From Flavobacterium sp. (GTDB lineage Bacteria; Bacteroidota; Bacteroidia; Flavobacteriales; Flavobacteriaceae), in NCBI GenBank assembly GCA_003449615.1, contig DMHA01000346.1:5561-10994 (forward strand): 5,434 bases of DNA, written 5' to 3'. Position numbers and translations under genes: made by a program. This document shows positions 1 through 5,434 of this stretch, piece by piece. Within the stretch, counting starts at the first letter, position 1. Each line of letters begins with the position of its first letter. The notes under the pieces are model-generated. The model made no database searches, was not told the origin of the DNA, and worked only from the letters and a program-made list of their open reading frames with translations.

Positions 1-88
1 AGAGTTTAAGAGTTTAAGAGTTTCAGGTTTCAAGTTTCAAATCTTAGAATTTAATGTTTAAGAGTTTAAAGTTTCAGGTTTCAAATCT
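1..88. repeat. Degenerate GTTT-unit tandem repeat (two related blocks)
   Basis: Nine GTTT units start at 4, 12, 20, 27, 34 and then 56, 64, 71, 78, so the spacing is 8, 8, 7, 7 and, after a gap, 8, 7, 7. The unit reads roughly GTTTMAR (M = A or C). The 33-base stretches 12-44 and 56-88 match at 30 of 33 positions and both end in CAAATCT, so the array looks like a duplicated composite and not simple low-complexity sequence. It lies beyond the 3' end of the minus-strand glycosyltransferase gene and may continue past the left edge. All units point the same way, so the array cannot fold into a hairpin. Similar GTTTCAR strings are, to my recollection, frequent between genes in Flavobacterium. No function is assigned. 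Confidence 0.8.
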
Positions 89-150
89 ACACCCACGACT
101 CTTGTTTTATACAAAGTTATAAATTTCTAAAAGTTTCTTTGGTAATAGTA

Positions 151-3100
151 TCACTCTCTATCTCGCCCAAAACGGTCAAACATTTTAATATAGGTATTAA
201 ATGCTATTCGGTTTTTATTATAAAATTGCAAATCGCCACTTTCTTTCATTACCGTGAGTAAACTCCTGTAACGTTCAATATCGGTAATAATATCCATTGC
301 TAAACTTGCTTGATCTGCGGAAGTTAAAGTGCCATAATAATTCAGATTTTCTTTGTATTTGCCTATCAGTTTTTGCAGAAGTTGTTGTGCTTTGTTTTTT
401 TCGCCCACTGCATAATAGCCTTTTGCAAAAGGTTCTACCATCGAGTAATAACCAAATTTTTCTACTGGCATTTCTGTCAGAGACAATTCGATTACTTTTT
501 TTGCTTTGTCCAATTTTCCTTCGGCAATTAGCTTGTCCATTAATCTGGACAAGACCGAACGATAAGAAATGCTGTTTTTTCTAGTTTCAGGATCGTGATA
601 AATATCGCCTCGACTGTTGCCCCAATCCCATTTCATTACAATCGAATACATTTTGTCAGTATCAAGTCCGCCCATATCCATTGGGTTGGTGTCTTTGTCC
701 ACTTTGGTTTTTATTGGAACTAATTTGTATATCATTCCTTCTAGTTGTAAATAGCTTTTCATCCACAAATAATCTTCGTCTTCAAAGGCGCCCGGACTGA
801 AATAAATAGGTCTTTTCCAATTATTGTTGGCTACAAGGTCTAGCATCATCAATCGATTTTTGTACAAGGCGTTTCCTTTGATGTCAAGGTCAATGTATGA
901 AACAATGGAGTCATTGTATTTTGCAGCAACCACTTTGTTTTTGATAATGTTGTCTTTGTCAACAGGAATCCTGATTTTATTGGTTGGATAAAAATGGATG
1001 GTTTGACCATTTTGCATTTCAATAGTAGATTTTGGATTTTTAATAAAATCGATAAAATCTTTGATTTCCCATCGGCTTTCCACCTTTGGAATATGAGCGG
1101 TGTAATCTAATTTATCTCCTACATATTCATCGTGAACAAACGAAATTGGCAACGGATTGGATTGGTATGATTTGCTTTTCATTTGGTCAATATACCAGTC
1201 GGTCATAAAAAGACTTGTATTTACAATCTTCACATCGGTACGGATGTGTTCAATTTCTTGAGCATACCAAAGCGGAAAAGTGTCGTTGTCGCCAATGGTA
1301 AACAAGATTGCATTCGGATCACAAGATTCTAAATAAGCTTTCGCCAATGCTGTTGCAGTATATTTTCCTGAACGATCGTGGTCATCCCAGTTTTGGAATC
1401 CCATTAATACAGGAACAGCCAGTAAACTTGCACCAATAATTATCGAACCAGCAATTTTTGGAGCTAAATATTGCTGAATACTTTCATACAAGGAATAAAC
1501 GCCAAAACCTATCCAAATGGCAAAAACATAAAACGAACCTACCAAAGCATAATCTCTTTCTCGAGGTTCAAAAGGTCTTTCGTTGAGGTAAATTTTCAAG
1601 GCCAATCCCATAAAAAGGAACAAAACCAATAGGACATAAAAACTTTTTCGATCCCTACTGGCGTGATACATGATGCCAATGAGTCCTAATATAAAGGGTA
1701 AAAAGAAATACACGTTTCGTCCTTTATTATTCAAAACGTCCGAAGGCAAGTTTTTTTGAGAACCCAAATGCAATTCGTCTATAAACGGAATACCACTTAG
1801 CCAGTTTCCGTCTTGATAATCATATTTTCCTTGAATGTCGTTTTGGCGTCCAACAAAATTCCACATCAAATACCTGAAATACATATAGCCAAATTGATAT
1901 TCGACCATAAACCTCAAATTATCAACAGTTGCTGGTTTTTCTACAATTAAATAATCGCTGTAAGTGCGTAAGAATTTCACATAATCTTCGGTATCCAACT
2001 GTTTTTGAGCGTAGGCTTTTCTAAAATCGACAACTGTTTTTTCGATTTCATTTCTCAATTGAGCTGTGGCTAGAGCCAAATCTTCTTCCGAAAGTTGACT
2101 AGGATCTACACCATATTTTGACAAATCTTCTTCATAAGCATAGTCTGGATTCAATCGAAATTCGGGAGGATTGGTAAAACTGATGTAACTCACAATATTG
2201 TCGCCACTCCACAATCTTGGTAAGAACGTTTTTTGATTGTCATCGCTATTTTGTTCGGCGTTTTTGAAATTATTTACAATAACATATTTACCCGTTTTGT
2301 AATCTCTTTCATAATTGGGAGCCTTGTCTAAATAAGGATTGTCCTTGTCCAAACCAGCAAAAGCTTCGGTGTATTGTGGGCCATAAAACAAAGGGTTTGA
2401 TCCGTATTGCTCTCTATTGTAATATGCCAAGACTTCTCGTGCATCTGATGGTTTATTCTCATTAATTACCGTATTGGCATTGGCACGAATGGGCAACATC
2501 ATCCAAGTCGAAAATCCTATCAGGATGAAAAGAATACATAAAATTAAAGTGTTGGCTTTTATTAAACCTTTGGCACGAGTGTATTTTAGACTAAAATAAA
2601 AGAAAGCAACCACGAGCAAGAATGCGAAAATAGTTCCCGAGTCGAATGGCATTCCCAATTCGTTGACCATAAAAACTTCGGTTTTGCCAAAGAAAGCCAT
2701 CGTCAAAGGCAATAACAATTTGAAAATAAAAAGTAAAATAGCCACCACAACAACATTCGCAATGATGAAATTTTTAACAGTAACTTCTTTATAATGTTTG
2801 AAATAATAAAGAAAACCAATAGCAGGAATGGTGAGTAATGCCATAAAATGGACTCCAAAAGTAAGTCCAATCACGAGTGAAATAACCAACAGCCATTTAT
2901 TGCCTTTTGGCGAATCCATATCTTGTTCCCAACGCAATCCCAACCAAAAAAGCAAAGCAATAAACAAGGAAGCCATTGCATAAACCTCGGCTTCTACGGC
3001 ACTTGCCCAAAAACTATCCGAAAAAGTAAACGCCAAAGCACCCACAAAAGAACTACCCAAAATTACAATAGCATTATTTTTATTGAGCTCAGAATATTGC

Positions 3101-3423
3101 GAAATTATTTTTTTCAAAATCATCGACGAAGACCAAAACATAAATAAAATAGTAAAGGCACTCGAAAAAACCGACATCATATTGACCATCAAAGCAATAT
3201 ATTTATCATCGAAGGCAAAAATGGCGAAAAAAGCACCAATCATTTGATACAATGGCGCTCCAGGAGGATGTCCTACTTGAAGTTTTGCCGATGTGGCAAT
3301 GTATTCTCCACAATCCCAAAAGCTCATTGTGGGTTCAACGGTTAAGGTATAAGTGATTAAAGCGACTGCAAACGCACACCAGCCAGTAATTGTATTCCAT
3401 TTATTGAAATTAAATGTTGCCAT
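151..3423 (-). CDS. DUF2723 / glycosyltransferase family 117 membrane protein (protein O-mannosyltransferase-like)
   Basis: This 1090-residue protein has the layout of the Bacteroidota DUF2723 / GT117 family, GT-C-fold enzymes thought to move a sugar from a lipid carrier onto proteins at the periplasmic face. About ten hydrophobic segments lie between residues 12 and 311. The first loop carries DCGEY (37-41), an acidic motif placed like the catalytic Asp/Glu of GT-C enzymes, followed by GHPPGAPLY (51-59). A hydrophilic stretch (about 312-570) is followed by four more membrane segments (about 571-588, 594-612, 625-645, 658-675), with the conserved-looking NERPFEPRERDY (614-625) between the second and third. 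The soluble C-terminal part holds GDNDTFPLWY (711-720), NWKRPIYFS (868-876) and TPR-like helices around 955-1022. ATG at 3423 is the only plausible start because an in-frame TAG lies three codons upstream. The stop is TGA at 151-153. The gene stands alone. Family assignment is strong; donor sugar and acceptor are unknown. Confidence 0.88.
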   Translation of the reverse strand: MATFNFNKWNTITGWCAFAVALITYTLTVEPTMSFWDCGEYIATSAKLQVGHPPGAPLYQMIGAFFAIFAFDDKYIALMVNMMSVFSSAFTILFMFWSSSMILKKIISQYSELNKNNAIVILGSSFVGALAFTFSDSFWASAVEAEVYAMASLFIALLFWLGLRWEQDMDSPKGNKWLLVISLVIGLTFGVHFMALLTIPAIGFLYYFKHYKEVTVKNFIIANVVVVAILLFIFKLLLPLTMAFFGKTEVFMVNELGMPFDSGTIFAFLLVVAFFYFSLKYTRAKGLIKANTLILCILFILIGFSTWMMLPIRANANTVINENKPSDAREVLAYYNREQYGSNPLFYGPQYTEAFAGLDKDNPYLDKAPNYERDYKTGKYVIVNNFKNAEQNSDDNQKTFLPRLWSGDNIVSYISFTNPPEFRLNPDYAYEEDLSKYGVDPSQLSEEDLALATAQLRNEIEKTVVDFRKAYAQKQLDTEDYVKFLRTYSDYLIVEKPATVDNLRFMVEYQFGYMYFRYLMWNFVGRQNDIQGKYDYQDGNWLSGIPFIDELHLGSQKNLPSDVLNNKGRNVYFFLPFILGLIGIMYHASRDRKSFYVLLVLFLFMGLALKIYLNERPFEPRERDYALVGSFYVFAIWIGFGVYSLYESIQQYLAPKIAGSIIIGASLLAVPVLMGFQNWDDHDRSGKYTATALAKAYLESCDPNAILFTIGDNDTFPLWYAQEIEHIRTDVKIVNTSLFMTDWYIDQMKSKSYQSNPLPISFVHDEYVGDKLDYTAHIPKVESRWEIKDFIDFIKNPKSTIEMQNGQTIHFYPTNKIRIPVDKDNIIKNKVVAAKYNDSIVSYIDLDIKGNALYKNRLMMLDLVANNNWKRPIYFSPGAFEDEDYLWMKSYLQLEGMIYKLVPIKTKVDKDTNPMDMGGLDTDKMYSIVMKWDWGNSRGDIYHDPETRKNSISYRSVLSRLMDKLIAEGKLDKAKKVIELSLTEMPVEKFGYYSMVEPFAKGYYAVGEKNKAQQLLQKLIGKYKENLNYYGTLTSADQASLAMDIITDIERYRSLLTVMKESGDLQFYNKNRIAFNTYIKMFDRFGRDRE

Positions 3424-3710
3424 ATTTATCTACAAGAATTTATTTTTTTTTCAGATACAAAGAAAATGTTTTTTTATTGAAAGACACCCGCATTAACAAT
3501 AATTTCTAAAACAGATGCAAATAGGGTTAAATATTTTTGACAGCCCTAATTGGAACAAACAAATTATTGGTGTAAAAACGCACAAATCAATTCCTAAAAA
3601 AATCAAGAAATACTTTGCTTTTATAATGCAGATATTCAATAATTTGCATAAATTTGAGTGTTATTTTATTAACCGTTTTTTGAATTAATTTTACTTAAAT
3701 ATATAATTTT
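3424..3710. other. Divergent spacer between glycosyltransferase and cytochrome genes
   Basis: This 287-bp AT-rich spacer must hold the 5' control regions of both flanking genes, which are transcribed away from each other. On the plus strand I see one good promoter-like element (annotated separately). For the minus-strand gene only a weak match, TTTCTTTG (complement of 3458-3465), is visible, so its promoter remains unplaced. I see no open reading frame of note, no RNA gene and no convincing FNR/CRP-type operator. Confidence 0.7.
3626..3656 (+). promoter_or_regulatory. Candidate promoter for the cytochrome c gene
   Basis: TAAATTTG at 3649-3656 is a full match to the Bacteroidota -7 consensus TAnnTTTG. 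About 20 bases upstream, ATG at 3626-3628 is a two-of-three match to the -33 TTG. A start of transcription near 3661-3665 would give a leader of roughly 45-50 bases before the ATG at 3711. A competing reading uses TTG at 3654-3656 as the -33 box, with the poorer GTTTTTTG at 3675-3682 as the -7 box. Such boxes arise by chance in AT-rich DNA, so confidence is moderate. Confidence 0.45.
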
Positions 3711-4124
3711 ATGAAAAACAAGTGTCCAAAACAAATCATTACAAAATTAGCATTCATTGTATTTGCATTTTTATACCCATCTATTGCCTCTGCCCAACAC
3801 GAAGCCCCTTTGAATGCTCCCAAAACTGCTGTGAAAATGAAGAATCCATTTCCAGCAGATGAATTCTCTCTAGAAAGAGGGAAACATTCTTATCAGTTAG
3901 ATTGTGTTCGATGTCATGGAAGAGAAGGCAAAGGCGATGGTGTCAGCTCTGAGAAAGTAACCAAAGTAGTTTTAGATTTAGGTTCTAAAATCATCCAAAA
4001 ACAAACAGACGGAGAACTATTTTGGAAAATATCCGAAGCCAGACGACCTATGCCATTAACTGAGATTACAAATGATCAACGATGGGATATTGTAAACTAC
4101 ATTCGCACTTTTAGGAAAAAGTAA
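3711..4124 (+). CDS. Secreted mono-heme class I cytochrome c
   Basis: This 137-residue protein is a small electron carrier expected in the periplasm, either soluble or held by an uncleaved N-terminal helix. A signal peptide spans about residues 1-28: basic start, hydrophobic core 13-23, and the cleavage-like site ASA|Q at 26-29. The single heme-binding motif CVRCH is at 65-69, followed by GREGKGDG, typical of the cytochrome CBB3-type class I domain. M114 in RRPMP is the likely distal heme ligand. The C-terminal helix RWDIVNYIRTF (124-134) is also characteristic. ATG at 3711 is the first possible start because an in-frame TAA lies at 3696-3698. No Shine-Dalgarno sequence is visible; the upstream region is A/T-rich, as is usual in this phylum. 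The gene is flanked by its own candidate promoter and terminator, so it is probably transcribed alone. No oxidase, reductase or maturation gene is adjacent, so its redox partner cannot be inferred. Cys5 lies before the hydrophobic core and does not make a lipobox. Confidence 0.9.
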   Translation: MKNKCPKQIITKLAFIVFAFLYPSIASAQHEAPLNAPKTAVKMKNPFPADEFSLERGKHSYQLDCVRCHGREGKGDGVSSEKVTKVVLDLGSKIIQKQTDGELFWKISEARRPMPLTEITNDQRWDIVNYIRTFRKK

Positions 4125-4150
4125 TAAACATTTTAAAAACGTATTAAATC

Positions 4151-4190
4151 AAAAAATGGGGTTTTAAAAACTCCATTTTTTTGTTTATTT
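4151..4190 (+). terminator. Intrinsic terminator of the cytochrome c gene
   Basis: The arms 4151-4165 and 4167-4181 are complementary except for one G-T pair. The innermost T/A pairs must open, leaving a stem of about 13 bp with a small loop. A run of T (4176-4182, then GTTTATTTTTTT) follows. It begins 26 bases after the stop codon of the cytochrome gene. The A-run on the left arm means it could also work weakly on the other strand, but no minus-strand gene reads into it from nearby. Confidence 0.85.
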
Positions 4191-4404
4191 TTTTAAAATT
4201 TACAGGGTAATAAAAATTAAATTAAAAACAATACTTCTTCAATAGCCTTTGAGCAGATTAGTTAACGCTAACTATTTTCATCAATATCAAGGATTTATTT
4301 AATTTTAAAACCAAATAAAAAATTATAAACGGCCATTCAATGGTTGATGAATTTTACAAATATTCCCAACAGAAGAAACTTTTCAATAAAAAGAGATTAA
4401 AAAT
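4191..4404. other. AT-rich spacer with no recognisable gene
   Basis: This is the part of the 333-bp gap between cytochrome and tRNA that is not taken by the terminator or the tRNA promoter. I find no supportable coding sequence or structured RNA. The only local structures are an imperfect 16-base palindrome at 4259-4274 (TAGTTA / TAACTA arms) and a short CCATT-C-AATGG inverted repeat at 4333-4343. A 25-codon ATG frame at 4340-4417 runs towards the tRNA promoter but has no coding signature. Confidence 0.6.
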
Positions 4405-4434
4405 TTGTAAAAATTAAAATTTGTATTAAATTTG
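4405..4434 (+). promoter_or_regulatory. Promoter of tRNA-Gln (flavobacterial type)
   Basis: TTG at 4405-4407 and TAAATTTG at 4427-4434 are separated by 19 bases. This matches the TTG-N17-19-TAnnTTTG pattern described for Flavobacterium and Bacteroides primary-sigma promoters. Transcription should begin near 4440, giving a leader of about 17 bases that RNase P would remove from the tRNA. Confidence 0.75.
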
Positions 4435-4457
4435 CACTCGCTTAACAGCAAGCTTTT

Positions 4458-4528
4458 TGGTCTATGGTGTAATGGTAACACAACTGTTTTTGGTGCAGTC
4501 TTTCAAGGTTCGAGTCCTTGTAGACCAA
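4458..4528 (+). tRNA. trnQ: tRNA-Gln (anticodon UUG)
   Basis: A complete 71-base cloverleaf can be drawn. The acceptor stem TGGTCTA / TAGACCA (4458-4464, 4521-4527) is fully paired. The D stem is GTGT / ACAC with loop AATGGTA. The anticodon stem 4483-4487 / 4495-4499 has one T-G pair closing the loop, and the anticodon TTG is at 4490-4492. The variable loop has four bases. The T stem CAAGG / CCTTG carries the loop TTCGAGT. The discriminator is A4528 and the full CCA tail is not encoded (CAA follows), so it must be added enzymatically. This tRNA reads CAA glutamine codons and possibly CAG by wobble. It is a single gene with its own promoter and a hairpin directly downstream. Confidence 0.96.
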
Positions 4529-4531
4529 CAA

Positions 4532-4573
4532 AAAAATCCCTAAATACTTATTTTTTAGTGTTTAGGGATTTTT
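4532..4573. terminator. Bidirectional intrinsic terminator between tRNA-Gln and universal stress protein gene
   Basis: Two 17-base arms, 4532-4548 and 4557-4573, pair throughout with a single T-G wobble around an 8-base loop. The hairpin has a T-run after it on the plus strand (T4569-4573, then ATTTTCTT) and a T7 run after it on the minus strand (complement of 4530-4536). It starts three bases after the tRNA discriminator and lies 39 bases past the stop codon of the convergent stress-protein gene, so it suits both transcripts. Confidence 0.88.
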
Positions 4574-4612
4574 ATTTTCTTAAAAATACTTGAACTAATT
4601 ATTTTCAATTCA

Positions 4613-5434
4613 TCAAATTTTGAACGTTATAATTGGTTTGCTAGCATGATTGATTAGATCTTCGCTTATACTTCCGTTGAAAAAATGAGCCAATCCAGTC
4701 CGACCATGTGTGAATATTCCAATTAAATCAGCATCTACTTCATTTGAAAAATTAATAATTCCTTTCTCAATATTGGTATCGTTATAAATTTGTGTAGAAT
4801 AGCTATCCAGATCAAAATTGGAGACAAAATCATTCATAATTTTTTCGGTAGCAGCAGTAGTTTTGAAACTGGCAGGCGTGCAAATGGTAACTAAAAACAA
4901 TTTTGATTTGAATATTTTGGCAAATTCCAACATTTTTCTGAAAGGCTTTTGAGCTTCTTTTGAAAAATCGGATGCAAAAACAAATTTATCAGATTTAAAT
5001 TCTTTTATCCCTTTTTTGATTACTAAAACAGGAATGTTGGAAAAACGAACAATTTTTTCGGTATTAGAGCCTACCAATTCCTCTTTAAATCCTGAAGTTC
5101 CGTGCGAACCCATAACAATCAAATCGATGTTGTTTTTAATACTTGAATCGATAACGCCTTGATCTACTTTTTTTAATTCGACAGATTCAAATACTTCAAT
5201 TCCTTTTAAAAAGGGGGAATCCATTAATTCTTCAAGATTATTGATAGCTTTATTTTTAAAAAAAATAATCTCTGGAATGCTATTGTGGTTTCCAAAAGCT
5301 TCATTAGATTGATGAGGTAATTCTAACAAATGCAAAAGAACAATCTCGCAATGATTTTTTTGGGCAATTTGGGCTGCTACTTTTAAAGCTTCTACTGAAT
5401 ATTCAGAAAAATCGACAGGTACTAAAATCCGCTT
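4613..5434 (-). CDS. Tandem-domain universal stress protein (UspA family), 5' end outside window
   Basis: The open frame runs to the right edge and 273 residues are visible. They begin KRILVPVDFSEYS, the standard first strand of a UspA domain, so probably only one or a few N-terminal residues are missing. A TTG at 5335 would be a false start, because it would remove the first strand and helix (visible residues 1-33). Domain 1 covers about 1-145 and ends with the ATP-binding pattern G-2x-G-9x-G-S: GSHG at 109-112 and GS at 122-123. Domain 2 starts at KFVFASDFS (150-158) and carries FTHG at 241-244 and GS at 254-255, so the first glycine of the pattern is phenylalanine. Length and two-domain build fit the usual 270-280 residue Bacteroidota form. 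These are cytoplasmic nucleotide-binding proteins linked to stress or starvation survival; the exact role here is unknown. The stop is TGA at 4613-4615, with a shared terminator beyond. Confidence 0.93.
   Translation of the reverse strand, partial: KRILVPVDFSEYSVEALKVAAQIAQKNHCEIVLLHLLELPHQSNEAFGNHNSIPEIIFFKNKAINNLEELMDSPFLKGIEVFESVELKKVDQGVIDSSIKNNIDLIVMGSHGTSGFKEELVGSNTEKIVRFSNIPVLVIKKGIKEFKSDKFVFASDFSKEAQKPFRKMLEFAKIFKSKLFLVTICTPASFKTTAATEKIMNDFVSNFDLDSYSTQIYNDTNIEKGIINFSNEVDADLIGIFTHGRTGLAHFFNGSISEDLINHASKPIITFKI

Noticed and set aside
112..141. CAAAG / CTTTG inverted repeat downstream of the glycosyltransferase stop, as a possible terminator
   Set aside because: It has only five paired bases around a 20-base loop and no good T-run on the minus strand, so no terminator could be supported.
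297..584. Plus-strand open frame of 95 codons inside the glycosyltransferase gene
   Set aside because: It lies wholly opposite a well-supported coding frame and its translation resembles no family I know. It is a shadow of the minus-strand gene.
2923..3147. Plus-strand open frame of 74 codons inside the glycosyltransferase gene
   Set aside because: It is antisense to membrane-segment codons, has a biased composition and no domain signature, so it is treated as a shadow frame.
3458..3465. TTTCTTTG on the minus strand as the -7 box of the glycosyltransferase gene
   Set aside because: It lacks the conserved A of TAnnTTTG, and the base triplet about 19 bases upstream is GTG instead of TTG. It is possible, but too weak in AT-rich DNA.
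3520..3547. AGGG ... CCCT inverted repeat in the divergent spacer
   Set aside because: Only four bases pair across a loop of about 17, with no T-run. It is expected by chance.
3711..3740. Cys5 of the cytochrome as a lipoprotein attachment site
   Set aside because: It precedes the hydrophobic core instead of following it and no lipobox surrounds it. A normal ASA|Q cleavage site is present.
4340..4417. Possible small protein of 25 codons, ATG to TAA
   Set aside because: It is very short and Lys-rich as expected from AT-rich DNA. It runs through the -33 box of the tRNA promoter and shows no start-site or family signal.
4458..4528. tRNA gene as an integration site for a mobile element
   Set aside because: No direct repeat of the tRNA 3' end, no integrase and no foreign-looking genes appear in the window.

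Overview
The window looks like chromosomal DNA of a Flavobacterium-type member of the Bacteroidota. The supporting signs are AT-rich sequence, a promoter upstream of the tRNA that fits the flavobacterial TTG / TAnnTTTG pattern, no clear Shine-Dalgarno sequences, GTTTCAR-type intergenic repeats, and protein families typical of this phylum. I see no mobile element, CRISPR array, phage gene or defence cassette.

Layout from left to right. Bases 1-88 hold a degenerate tandem repeat of 7-8 base GTTT units, in two related blocks. Bases 151-3423 (minus strand) encode a 1090-residue multi-pass membrane protein of the DUF2723 / glycosyltransferase family 117 type, a GT-C-fold relative of protein O-mannosyltransferases. 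A 287-bp divergent spacer follows. Bases 3711-4124 (plus strand) encode a small secreted mono-heme c-type cytochrome that ends at a strong intrinsic terminator. A 333-bp AT-rich spacer then leads to a tRNA-Gln(UUG) gene with a very good promoter. A long hairpin directly after the tRNA probably terminates both the tRNA and the convergent gene on the other strand. That gene, 4613 to the right edge (minus strand), is a tandem-domain universal stress protein whose first codon or codons lie outside the window.

The genes do not form an operon. Each appears to be its own transcription unit: the glycosyltransferase and cytochrome are divergent, and the tRNA and stress protein are convergent. Two products act at or beyond the inner membrane (glycosyltransferase and cytochrome) and one is cytoplasmic (stress protein), and nothing in the sequence ties their functions together. 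This is best read as an ordinary housekeeping region. The most useful corrections are that the stress-protein gene is open at the right edge, rather than starting at an internal TTG, and that the tRNA carries a recognisable promoter and a shared terminator.
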